Shown here: positions 1 through 5,812 of the stretch, piece after piece
How the letters are laid out: every line of letters begins with the position of its first letter
Numbering within the stretch: position 1 is the first letter of the stretch
From: an uncultured Sutterella sp.
GTDB lineage: Bacteria; Pseudomonadota; Gammaproteobacteria; Burkholderiales; Burkholderiaceae_F
Assembly (NCBI GenBank): GCA_900764215.1
Contig: CAAFNI010000272.1
Location: 1 to 8,147 of the forward strand
Length of the DNA: 8,147 bases
Direction: 5' to 3'
Made by a program: the position numbers and the translations under genes
Notes under the pieces: model-generated
Told to the model about the DNA's origin: nothing
The model's database searches: none
What the model saw: only the letters and a program-made list of their open reading frames with translations

Positions 1-27
1 CAGGGCGCGAACCGACATCAAAACGAA

Positions 28-33
28 AAGGAG
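28..33 (+). promoter_or_regulatory. Ribosome binding site of the M20 hydrolase gene
   Basis: AAGGAG lies six bases before the ATG at 40, an ideal Shine-Dalgarno match and spacing. It fixes the start of the first gene. The promoter must lie left of the window, because only 39 bases precede the start and none resembles a promoter. Confidence 0.85.
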
Positions 34-39
34 ACAGAC

Positions 40-1290
40 ATGAAACCGACGCTTTCCGAAGCAATGAAGGCCCGCGTGGCCGACCTGTGCGGCGACGAGC
101 GCGTCAAGACCGCCCTGCAGGTCTGCGCGGATGAGACGGGCCGTGCGATGGAGGAGCAGATTCACATTTCCGAAATCGAATCCCCCACGTTTGCCGAAGG
201 CGTTCGCGGCGAGGAAATCGCCCGTCTTCTCAAGGCATACGGCCTGACGGACGTCGTGATCGATCCGAGCGGCAACGTCGTCGGCCGCCGTCCCGGCTCG
301 GGCGAGGGGCCCGTGCTCGCCATCGCCGCGCATCTCGACACGGTGTTTCCGGCCGGCACGGATCTCAAGGTCCGCAGGGAAGGCCACCTCTACTACGGCC
401 CGGGCATCGGCGACAACGCCTCGGGCCTTCGCTCGATGCTTCAGGTGCTCCGCGCCCTTGAAAAGGCGGGCATCGAGACCGACGGCGACATTCTCTTCGT
501 CGGCACGGTCGGCGAAGAAGGCAACGGCGACATCCGCGGCGCCAAGGCGCTCTTTGACGGCTCGCGCCGGATTGACGGCTTCATGGCGCTTGACATGGCC
601 GACGTCTTCACGGTGCAGAACGGCGCGACGGGCGCCCACCGCTGGCGCCTCGCCATCGAGGGCGAAGGGGGCCACTCCTATCTCGACTACGGCCGCGTGC
701 CTTCCGCCATTCACGCCATGTGCCGCGCCGGCGCGATGATCGCCGACCTTGAGCTGCCCGAGGATCCGAAGACCACCTACACGATCGGCACGATCAAGGG
801 CGGCACGACCGTCAACACGATCGCCGCGCGCTGCGAAGTCGATGTCGACATGCGAAGCGTCGACCTTCCGACCCTTGAGGCGCTCGAAGCCAAGGTGCTC
901 GCCGCCTTCGAAGAGGCCGTGCGCATTGAAAACGCCCATTGGCCCAAGGCCGACGAAGCCCACCAGCTCAAGCTCGTCAAGACCCAGATCGGCAACCGTC
1001 CCGCCGGCATGCGTCCGGCCGACTGCCCGGCCGTTCAGGCCGCGCTCGGCGCCCTTGACGCGCTCGGGATTGAGGCGCGCAACGTCAAGTGCAGCTCCAC
1101 CGACGCCAACCAGCCGATGTCCCTCAACATCCCGGCCGTCTGCGTGGGCACGGGCGGCGAAACCTTCCTTGAGCACAGCCTCAAGGAATACTTCGATTCG
1201 ACCGACATGCATCTCGGTCCGCAGCTCGCGCTGCTCGCCGCGCTCGCCATGGTGGGCCGCAGGGGCGAAAAGGGTTCGCTCGCCGCGTAA
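40..1290 (+). CDS. M20-family zinc metallopeptidase / amidohydrolase
   Basis: This 416-residue cytoplasmic protein has the two-domain plan of M20 metallohydrolases, which cleave amide bonds of small peptides or N-acyl amino acids with two zinc ions. Visible metal and catalytic motifs are HLDT (98-101), GIGDN with Asp125, the GEE pair in VGEEGNGD (Glu159/Glu160), Asp185 in ALDMAD, and His379 in EHSLKEY. GGHSY (210-214) opens the inserted dimerisation domain, about residues 195-310. SSTDANQP (352-359) is typical of the PepT-like branch. All expected ligands are present, so it should be active. There is no signal peptide or membrane segment. It is transcribed alone, with a strong terminator 48 bases after the stop, and converges with the lyase gene. 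Substrate is not predictable: a di/tripeptide or an N-acyl amino acid are both possible. The family is certain; any role in the neighbouring lyase system is speculation. Confidence 0.93.
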   Translation: MKPTLSEAMKARVADLCGDERVKTALQVCADETGRAMEEQIHISEIESPTFAEGVRGEEIARLLKAYGLTDVVIDPSGNVVGRRPGSGEGPVLAIAAHLDTVFPAGTDLKVRREGHLYYGPGIGDNASGLRSMLQVLRALEKAGIETDGDILFVGTVGEEGNGDIRGAKALFDGSRRIDGFMALDMADVFTVQNGATGAHRWRLAIEGEGGHSYLDYGRVPSAIHAMCRAGAMIADLELPEDPKTTYTIGTIKGGTTVNTIAARCEVDVDMRSVDLPTLEALEAKVLAAFEEAVRIENAHWPKADEAHQLKLVKTQIGNRPAGMRPADCPAVQAALGALDALGIEARNVKCSSTDANQPMSLNIPAVCVGTGGETFLEHSLKEYFDSTDMHLGPQLALLAALAMVGRRGEKGSLAA

Positions 1291-1337
1291 TGCGAGCACG
1301 AGGCCCGGAAGATTCTGAGCCTCAGACGCTTTTTCAC

Positions 1338-1375
1338 AAGGACGGACAGCCTTCGGGGCATCCGTCCTTTTTTTT
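1338..1375 (+). terminator. Intrinsic terminator of the M20 hydrolase gene
   Basis: AAGGACGGA (1338-1346) pairs perfectly with TCCGTCCTT (1361-1369). Inside, a CC(TTCG)GG mini-stem adds a stable UUCG tetraloop. Eight consecutive T residues (1368-1375) follow. This is a textbook rho-independent terminator on the + strand. Confidence 0.93.
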
Positions 1376-1404
1376 CAGCCGCACGATGTGATTGTCGTCA
1401 CGGG

Positions 1405-1442
1405 TCAGAAAAGAAACCCGGAATCACTGACGTGATTCCGGG
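1405..1442 (-). terminator. Intrinsic terminator of the lyase gene
   Basis: CCCGGAATCAC (1417-1427) and GTGATTCCGGG (1432-1442) form an 11-bp perfect stem with a TGAC loop. Read on the - strand, the hairpin lies downstream of the lyase stop at 1506 and is followed by TTTCTTTTCTGA (complement of 1405-1416). The T-rich side is on the - strand only, so it serves the lyase and insulates it from the convergent hydrolase gene. Confidence 0.85.
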
Positions 1443-1505
1443 GCGTCCTCAGTTGGAAGAAGCCGAAGGCGGCGGACTCCGCGCGAGCCTTCGGCAAGGC
1501 ATTCG

Positions 1506-3011
1506 TCAGGCGACGAATTCTTCCACAGCCTTTTCGAGGCGAGCCTTGGCGTCGGCCACCTTGGCTTCGCGGGCAGCCAGTTCGGCGTTGTCGCGATCCA
1601 GGTCGGCCTGACGCTTGGCAAGCTGACGTTCGACTTCTTCAGGGGCGGTGCCGCCGATGCACTTCTTGGCATAGGCAATCTGCGTCGGATCGAGAGCGGC
1701 GCGGACTTCGTCGTCCGTCATCGTCGTCGTGCGTCCGAAGAGCTTCATGAAGATCGGGTTCACAACGTCGGTGCCGATTTCGTCGGCCTTCTTGTTGTGC
1801 TCGATCATGTATGCCACGACGTCGGCAACGATGTCGTGAGCCATGCGGAAGCTGATCTTGTCGTGGCGAACGAGCGAGTTGGCCAGTTCGGTGACGGTGC
1901 AGAAATTGCCCTTGGCGGTGTTGAGCATGCGGTCCTTTTTGATCATGAGGCCGCGGATGCTGACCTCCATGAGTTCGCACATGACGCGCATTTCTTCAAG
2001 GCCGGGGTTGAGGAAGTGCATGGATTCGCCGACCATGTCCTCGCAGTGCGAGTAGATGACGTTCTTCTGCACGTTGAGCGAACTGACGAAGCAGGCTTCC
2101 ACGTGAGCGGCCTTGGCCTTGATGTGCTCGATGACCCACGGGTTCTTCTTCTGAGGCATGATCGACGAGCAGACGGCGCAGCTGTCCGACACTTCAACAT
2201 AGCCGTAGTCAGGCGTGGCCCAAACGTAGAGGTCCTGGCAGAAGCGGCTCATCGTAATGGCGGACATCGACAGAGCGGAAAGAATGTCGGTGGCGTAGTC
2301 GCGGGAGGCGACGCAGTCGATGGAGTTGTCGATCGGGGCGTCGAATCCGAGGAGGTCGGCCGTGAAGTTGCGGTCGATGTCCCAGGTCGTGGAGCCCATG
2401 GAGCCGCCGCCGAGCGGGCAGTTGTTGAGGCCTTCAAATGCGTGGGCGATGCGGCGGAAGTCGCGTTCCATGCCGTTGAGAACGGCGGAGCAGTAGTGGG
2501 CGAACGTGATCGGTTCGGACGGCTGCATGTGGGTGTAGCCTGAGAAGACCGCATCGGTGTTGGCCTTGGCGACGTCGAGAATCGCCTGACGCATGCGGTT
2601 GTAGATGCGGCAGATTTCAAAGTAGGCCTTGCGCACGTAGAGACGGGCGCAGGTGGCGTACAGGTCGTTGCGCGAGCGGGCGGTATGCTGCTGGCCGCCG
2701 ATTTCGAGGCCGACCTCTTCGATCAGATGAGCCTCAAGATTGAAGTAGCAGTCCTCGCGGTTCGGATCAATCGGGAAGGTGGGCTGATCGCCCATCGCCG
2801 CCATGCGCTGGTTGCCCTTGAGGATCGCCACAGCGACCTCTCTCGTGATGATCTTCTGCTTGGCGAGCATCAGCACGTGGGCCTTGTTGCAGTCGAGGAA
2901 GAATTGATAGCGCTGCTTGACGTCGTTGACAAGCGCGGGCGCAATCAGATACTTGACGACCAGCGGATCGGGCGGGGTCTTGATCTTGCCGCGATGAATC
3001 TTTTCGGACAT
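1506..3011 (-). CDS. Argininosuccinate-lyase-like enzyme (fumarase/aspartase superfamily), probably releases fumarate
   Basis: A 501-residue cytoplasmic lyase, expected to be a homotetramer, of the superfamily that eliminates fumarate from N- or C-substituted succinates. Three superfamily blocks are intact: HTARSRND (109-116), GYTHMQPSEP with the catalytic-base pair Thr160-His161, and CSSIMPQKKNP (281-291) with the mobile-loop serines 282/283 and Asn290. The layout and RSRND block resemble ArgH most. However, the ArgH block Y-N-x-D-x-Q-E-D-x-E that contacts the arginine part reads YSHCEDMVGES here (320-330), so its Gln and Lys are gone. No other arginine gene is nearby; the neighbours are a LysR regulator and two transporters. 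I infer a catabolic lyase for another N-substituted aspartate, not a biosynthetic ArgH. After GGTAPEE (453-459) there is a charged helical tail of about 40 residues, longer than ArgH usually has. The start at 3011 is preferred over the ATG at 3023 because GGAG sits six bases before it. Confidence 0.88.
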   Translation of the reverse strand: MSEKIHRGKIKTPPDPLVVKYLIAPALVNDVKQRYQFFLDCNKAHVLMLAKQKIITREVAVAILKGNQRMAAMGDQPTFPIDPNREDCYFNLEAHLIEEVGLEIGGQQHTARSRNDLYATCARLYVRKAYFEICRIYNRMRQAILDVAKANTDAVFSGYTHMQPSEPITFAHYCSAVLNGMERDFRRIAHAFEGLNNCPLGGGSMGSTTWDIDRNFTADLLGFDAPIDNSIDCVASRDYATDILSALSMSAITMSRFCQDLYVWATPDYGYVEVSDSCAVCSSIMPQKKNPWVIEHIKAKAAHVEACFVSSLNVQKNVIYSHCEDMVGESMHFLNPGLEEMRVMCELMEVSIRGLMIKKDRMLNTAKGNFCTVTELANSLVRHDKISFRMAHDIVADVVAYMIEHNKKADEIGTDVVNPIFMKLFGRTTTMTDDEVRAALDPTQIAYAKKCIGGTAPEEVERQLAKRQADLDRDNAELAAREAKVADAKARLEKAVEEFVA

Positions 3012-3017
3012 GTTGTT

Positions 3018-3021
3018 CTCC
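3018..3021 (-). promoter_or_regulatory. Ribosome binding site deciding the lyase start
   Basis: On the - strand GGAG is followed by six bases and then the ATG at 3011. The in-frame ATG four codons upstream (3023) has no Shine-Dalgarno sequence and overlaps the context of this one. The protein therefore most likely begins MSEKIHRG. Confidence 0.75.
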
Positions 3022-3073
3022 ATAATGATCTAGTCATGGCATGCGTCTGGGCATGCGGTCAAAAGAGCGTCGG

Positions 3074-3092
3074 TGCGGCGCAGTGCGCCGCA
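3074..3092. promoter_or_regulatory. Perfect 19-bp palindrome upstream of the lyase
   Basis: TGCGGCGCA-G-TGCGCCGCA has two perfect 9-base arms around one central base, ending 63 bases before the lyase start and downstream of its LysR-type box. A one-base centre is too tight for a stable RNA hairpin without opening several pairs, so a protein operator is the likelier reading. It does not match the A/T-rich half-sites of the LysR boxes, so a second regulator is possible. Very GC-rich palindromes do arise by chance, which keeps the functional reading uncertain. Confidence 0.5.
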
Positions 3093-3138
3093 ATCGATGA
3101 CGCAAGTATGGAGTTGACGTGCGGCGAAGAGGCCCAAC

Positions 3139-3155
3139 TATAAATGATTTTTATG
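3139..3155. promoter_or_regulatory. Candidate LysR-type box of the lyase gene
   Basis: TATAA-N7-TTATG (3139-3155) contains T3141-N11-A3153, the LysR-type consensus, with ATAAA and TTTAT arms in perfect dyad. It sits about 130 bases before the lyase start, in an A/T-rich island of an otherwise GC-rich region. The first ten bases from 3138, CTATAAATGA, recur exactly at 4281-4290 in the regulator/permease control region. I could not assign a convincing -35/-10 pair for the lyase, which is common for promoters needing a LysR activator. Confidence 0.55.
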
Positions 3156-3215
3156 CTGATCCTTCGCAGGGATTGATAGTTCCGCAAGGGGAGCTTTCCG
3201 ATCCGACGAAAGCGC

Positions 3216-4196
3216 TCAGCTGAGACTGCAGAGCTGGATGGACTGCGCGAGTCTGGGGGACTTTTTGCCGATCTCGGGCAGCAACCGGTCGCGAAAGATT
3301 TGCTGGGCTTCCTTGAGGATCTTCATGGTCAGCTGGGCGTAGGCTGGATTCTTGTACATGATGTAGAAGGTGCGGCAGGCCTTGAGCCCGGCAATGTCCT
3401 GAAAAGCGACGTTGTCCATTTCATCGCGAGCCATCCAGATGGAGAGGGCGGGCATGACTGTCCAGCCGATGCCGCTGTTGACGAAGCCCAGCACGGATGC
3501 GTTGGTGTCGGCGGCGATGGTGCGTCCGCCCTTGATGTTGCACTGGCGCAGGACACGCTCGATCTGAATGCTGTCGAGGCTGTCGTCGTTGAATCGGATC
3601 ACGGGCAGCGTTTTGGGCAGAATGGCCAGATCGTGAATGGAGCGGATGCTGTTTTCATAGGCCTTGGGCGTGACGACGATGAAGTTTTCCGACAGGATCT
3701 GGAAGCCGTTGACGTCGGGGTTGTCGCTCGGGAATTTGGTGGCGACGGCGATGTCGAGCTTGTCGTCAATGAGTTTTTCGAGAATCTTCGGAGTCGAATG
3801 ACCGTAGGCCTGAAGATTGCGGATAAAGGGGGCCAGGCGTGGGAGCAGCTCGGCGCACACGCAGCCGCTGAAGGAATCGGAGCAGCCGAGGCGCAGATCA
3901 AGTTCAGTGGTGTTGATGATGCTTCCGATGTTGGCGCCGATCTGTTCAAGCTCCTCAACGATGGGCTCGATGCGGCCTCTGAGAATGCGGCCCGCAACGG
4001 TCAGCTGCATCGGCCTTGAGCTTCGGTCGAACAACGGGTGACCGACGATTTCCTCCAGACGATGAAGAGCGGCTGAAATGGCGGGCTGGGAAACGCCCAT
4101 CTGCTTGGCGGCACCGGCCGTGCTGCCCTCCTGAGCGGTAAGGATGAAGGCGCGAAGCGTTGAGAGTTCAGGATAGGAGTTTTTGGTGGCGGCCAT
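3216..4196 (-). CDS. LysR-type transcriptional regulator
   Basis: A 326-residue DNA-binding regulator. The N-terminal winged helix-turn-helix is clear: LSTLRAFILTAQEGS, then AAKQMGVSQPAISAALHRLEE (helix-turn-helix about 24-50), HPLFDRSSRPMQLTVAGR (53-70) and a linker helix to about 90. The rest is the periplasmic-binding-protein-like effector domain; ELDLRLGCSDS starts its first strand, and GFVNSGIGWTVMPAL is the usual second-lobe motif. It lies between the lyase (same strand, 204 bases downstream) and the divergent permease, the classic position of a local LysR activator. Candidate binding boxes occur at all three surrounding promoter regions, including its own, which suggests autoregulation. 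The ATG at 4196 has no good Shine-Dalgarno sequence, but the frame closes with a stop upstream and no alternative start exists before the helix-turn-helix. The ligand is unknown; a pathway substrate or product is likely. Confidence 0.93.
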   Translation of the reverse strand: MAATKNSYPELSTLRAFILTAQEGSTAGAAKQMGVSQPAISAALHRLEEIVGHPLFDRSSRPMQLTVAGRILRGRIEPIVEELEQIGANIGSIINTTELDLRLGCSDSFSGCVCAELLPRLAPFIRNLQAYGHSTPKILEKLIDDKLDIAVATKFPSDNPDVNGFQILSENFIVVTPKAYENSIRSIHDLAILPKTLPVIRFNDDSLDSIQIERVLRQCNIKGGRTIAADTNASVLGFVNSGIGWTVMPALSIWMARDEMDNVAFQDIAGLKACRTFYIMYKNPAYAQLTMKILKEAQQIFRDRLLPEIGKKSPRLAQSIQLCSLS

Positions 4197-4234
4197 GACT
4201 GAAGGGGGAGCGACAAGATCTTTCTGGAAAGGCT

Positions 4235-4263
4235 ATTTTATCAAGCGCCTTCGGGAGTCTGAA
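4235..4263 (-). promoter_or_regulatory. Predicted sigma-70 promoter of the regulator gene
   Basis: On the - strand TTCAGA (-35; 4258-4263) and TAAAAT (-10; 4235-4240) are separated by 17 bases. They match the consensus at 4/6 and 5/6 positions. Transcription would begin near 4228, about 31 bases before the ATG. The first LysR-type box would then be centred near -62, the normal position for autoregulation by this family. Confidence 0.5.
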
Positions 4264-4267
4264 GGCG
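4246..4267. repeat. Inverted repeat over the regulator promoter
   Basis: CGCCTTC (4246-4252) and GAAGGCG (4261-4267) form a perfect 7-base inverted repeat with an 8-base centre. It overlaps the predicted -35 and spacer of the regulator gene. It could be a repressor site or an incidental hairpin; it lies outside the predicted transcript, so an RNA role is unlikely. Confidence 0.4.
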
Positions 4268-4281
4268 GGGGGCGGCTGCTC

Positions 4282-4298
4282 TATAAATGACGTTGATG
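4282..4298. promoter_or_regulatory. Candidate LysR-type box 1 in the divergent control region
   Basis: TATAA-N7-TGATG contains T4284-N11-A4296, placed exactly as in the lyase box. The preceding C and following bases give CTATAAATGA (4281-4290), identical to 3138-3147. The site lies between the divergent regulator and permease genes and could serve both. Confidence 0.5.
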
Positions 4299-4304
4299 CA
4301 AAAG

Positions 4305-4321
4305 CATAACTCGGCATGATT
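4305..4321. promoter_or_regulatory. Candidate LysR-type box 2 in the divergent control region
   Basis: CATAA-N7-TGATT contains T4307-N11-A4319. Its centre is 23 bp from box 1, about two helical turns. That spacing and position, next to the permease promoter, fit the activation site that accompanies a recognition site in this regulator family. The right half-site is degenerate, so this is the weakest of the four boxes. Confidence 0.35.
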
Positions 4322-4325
4322 TAAC

Positions 4326-4354
4326 TTGTCCCATCATTGTGTTCTGAGGATGAT
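4326..4354 (+). promoter_or_regulatory. Possible promoter of the EutH-like permease
   Basis: TTGTCC (4326-4331) and GATGAT (4349-4354), 17 bases apart, each match the consensus at 4/6 positions. A start near 4361 would place LysR boxes 1 and 2 near -71 and -48, a usual activator arrangement, and leave a leader of about 100 bases. An inverted repeat, CCATCAT (4331-4337) with ATGATGG (4350-4356), spans the spacer. The match is weak, as expected only if an activator helps. Confidence 0.3.
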
Positions 4355-4448
4355 GGTTGCCCAATCGCATGCGCAGGCATGCGCGTCGCAACTTCTTCGA
4401 ACGGCGTCTCAAGGCGGAGCAGCCCTGCGCGCGTTCGTTCTCAAGCAC

Positions 4449-4453
4449 GAGGA
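4449..4453 (+). promoter_or_regulatory. Ribosome binding site deciding the permease start
   Basis: GAGGA lies six bases before the ATG at 4460. The longer reading from an ATG at 4337 would add 41 polar, Arg-rich residues with no family similarity and has no ribosome site. The protein therefore begins MDKAVIAVMA. Confidence 0.8.
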
Positions 4454-4459
4454 CTCAAC

Positions 4460-5563
4460 ATGGACAAGGCGGTCATTGCCGTTATGGCATTTTTTCTTGT
4501 AATCGGTGCCATCGACAAGGCTATCTTCAACAATCGATTCGGCTACGGCGAGGAGTTCGAGAAGGGACTCAATACGATGGGGCCGCTGGCGCTCGTGATG
4601 ATCGGGATCATGTGCGTGGCGCCGGCGTTGGGCACGGCGCTCGCTCCCGTGCTCGGACCGCTCTTCCTTTCGATGGGATCCGATCCGGCTCTTTTCCCCG
4701 GCCTGATTCTCGGGGTGGATGCCGGTGGTCTGCCGCTGGCTCGTGAGCTCGCCCAACATCCGGAGGCGGCGAACATTTTCGGGATAGGGCTTTGCAGCAC
4801 GCTCGCGTGCATCATGACGATGCCTCTGCCGTTCTCTCTGGCGGTAGCCCGCGAACGCAGTCGTCCCTATATTGCCAAGGGCATCGTAGCGGGGATTATT
4901 GCTTCTCCTGTCAGCATGATCGGCGTAGCTCTGGCCTGCGACTACAGCTTGTGGAACACGCTCAAGCTGGGCGCCCCGGCCTTCATCATTGCTCTCGTGC
5001 TTGCGCTCTTTCTCACCTTCATGAGAAACGGGACGATCCGGGCATTCATGGTGCTCGGGCGCCTCATGGTCGGCGCGTTTGCCCTGCTGCTCGCCGTGGC
5101 TGCGCTCGAAAACTTCTTTCATGTCACGATCATTCCCGGGATGGCCAGCATCAAGCCGCAGCTCGGCATCGTCGGCGAGATCGGAGTCATGCTCGCGGGC
5201 GCCTATCCGATGGTGTATTTCGTGAAGCGCTACTTCAAGAAGGGGCTCCATGCCATGGCGGCCTGCTTCCGGATCGACGACAATGCCGCGCTCGGGATGC
5301 TGGTCTCTATTGCGAATCCCCTGCCGATGTACACGATGATCGACACCATGTCAAATCGCGGCAAGGTGATCTGCTCGGCCTTTTCGGCGCCGGTGCTGTG
5401 CATGCTCGGCGACCACCTCGGATTCATGTCGGCATTCTATCCGGAAGGCATCACGCCGCTATTGGCGGGGAAGTTTTTGTCGGCGCTCGCAGCCTTGGTG
5501 ATCGCGCTTCTTTTTGAAATGCTTTCTCCTTCGGAGGAAGACGCAAAAGACTGTGGGGCCTGA
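4460..5563 (+). CDS. eutH: EutH-family membrane permease (ethanolamine-type transporter)
   Basis: A 367-residue polytopic inner-membrane protein with about ten hydrophobic segments. From memory it matches the ethanolamine permease EutH along its length: FEKGLNTMGPLALVMIGI (33-50), DAGGLPLARELA (87-98; DMGGFFLAKELA in E. coli), AGAYPM (246-251), NRGKVI (299-304) and GDHLGF (317-322). EutH of E. coli carries its substrate inward across the cytoplasmic membrane. Here none of the usual partners (ammonia-lyase EutBC, microcompartment shell) is in the window, and the protein is about 40 residues shorter, so it may carry a related amine or amino compound. It is divergent from the LysR gene, with LysR-type boxes between them, and has its own terminator. 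Membership of the family is clear; the substrate, and so strict orthology behind the symbol, is not. Confidence 0.85.
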   Translation: MDKAVIAVMAFFLVIGAIDKAIFNNRFGYGEEFEKGLNTMGPLALVMIGIMCVAPALGTALAPVLGPLFLSMGSDPALFPGLILGVDAGGLPLARELAQHPEAANIFGIGLCSTLACIMTMPLPFSLAVARERSRPYIAKGIVAGIIASPVSMIGVALACDYSLWNTLKLGAPAFIIALVLALFLTFMRNGTIRAFMVLGRLMVGAFALLLAVAALENFFHVTIIPGMASIKPQLGIVGEIGVMLAGAYPMVYFVKRYFKKGLHAMAACFRIDDNAALGMLVSIANPLPMYTMIDTMSNRGKVICSAFSAPVLCMLGDHLGFMSAFYPEGITPLLAGKFLSALAALVIALLFEMLSPSEEDAKDCGA

Positions 5564-5597
5564 CCAAAGGGCCGGGGAGCCTTTTCCCTCAAAAACG

Positions 5598-5639
5598 GGG
5601 CGTCGCCGCTTCAGTGAACTGAAACGGCGGCGCCCTTTT
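5598..5639 (+). terminator. Long hairpin terminator after the permease gene
   Basis: Bases 5598-5615 pair with 5618-5635: an 11-bp GC-rich stem with one G·T wobble, a C·A mismatch, then TTCAGT/ACTGAA with a tight apical loop. TTTT follows at 5636-5639, 35 bases after the stop. A run of five A residues at 5591-5595 could let it also stop - strand transcription. It separates the permease from the Dcu gene, which therefore needs its own promoter. Confidence 0.8.
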
Positions 5640-5691
5640 CGCGTGCCTGCATCGATTGAAATGCAGTTAAGATCAGGTAGGGGAAAGAGAA

Positions 5692-5712
5692 AACATAAAA
5701 ATAGGTTATGTT
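5692..5712. promoter_or_regulatory. Candidate LysR-type box of the Dcu carrier gene (perfect dyad)
   Basis: AACATAA (5692-5698), seven bases, then TTATGTT (5706-5712) is a perfect 7+7 inverted repeat containing T5696-N11-A5708. Both half-sites read CATAA inward, as in the right half of the lyase box. It sits 188 bases before the Dcu start and just after the permease terminator, where a promoter is needed. An upstream in-frame ATG (5708) lies inside the palindrome, which argues against that start. No convincing -35/-10 pair follows. Confidence 0.6.
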
Positions 5713-5713
5713 G

Positions 5714-5812
5714 TTCCAGGGTTCGAAGCCCTCTTGGAAAGAATGTAGGCAAGCCCGGCGGCCGACGGCTTCTCCAACGTCGAATCAACAACGACGTTGT
5801 CCGTTGCCGGGC
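5714..5812 (+). promoter_or_regulatory. Foldable leader upstream of the Dcu carrier gene
   Basis: Three stems can form in the leader RNA. AGGG-TTCGAAG-CCCT (5718-5732) is a small hairpin, flanked by TTCCA and TGGAA. GCCCGGCGGC (5753-5762) pairs with GTTGCCGGGC (5803-5812), using two G·U wobbles. Enclosed in it, CAACGTCG (5775-5782) pairs with CGACGTTG (5792-5799) around a 9-base loop. No T-run follows, so it is not a simple terminator. I recognise no known riboswitch. From 5813 to the start at 5900 I see nothing further. Confidence 0.4.

Noticed and set aside
1797..2543. Long open frame of 248 codons on the + strand inside the lyase gene
   Set aside because: It is antisense to the lyase with low-complexity Val/Ala/Asp/His composition, no ribosome site and no family motif. 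It is a shadow of GC-rich codon use.
1506..3011. Calling the lyase argH of arginine biosynthesis
   Set aside because: The arginine-side Gln and Lys positions are not kept, no arginine genes are nearby, and the context is a LysR gene with transporters. A dual role cannot be excluded.
3300..4019. Long open frame of 239 codons on the + strand inside the LysR gene
   Set aside because: It is an antisense shadow of the regulator, rich in Gly/Asp/Val with no recognisable domain.
4337..4459. N-terminal extension of the permease from an ATG at 4337
   Set aside because: It adds 41 polar, Arg-rich residues unlike EutH, has no ribosome site and overlaps the predicted promoter spacer. GAGGA before 4460 decides the start.
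5716..5737. tRNA remnant: AGGGTTCGAAGCCCT looks like a T-arm
   Set aside because: No acceptor stem, anticodon arm or CCA end is present around it, so it is treated as a leader hairpin.
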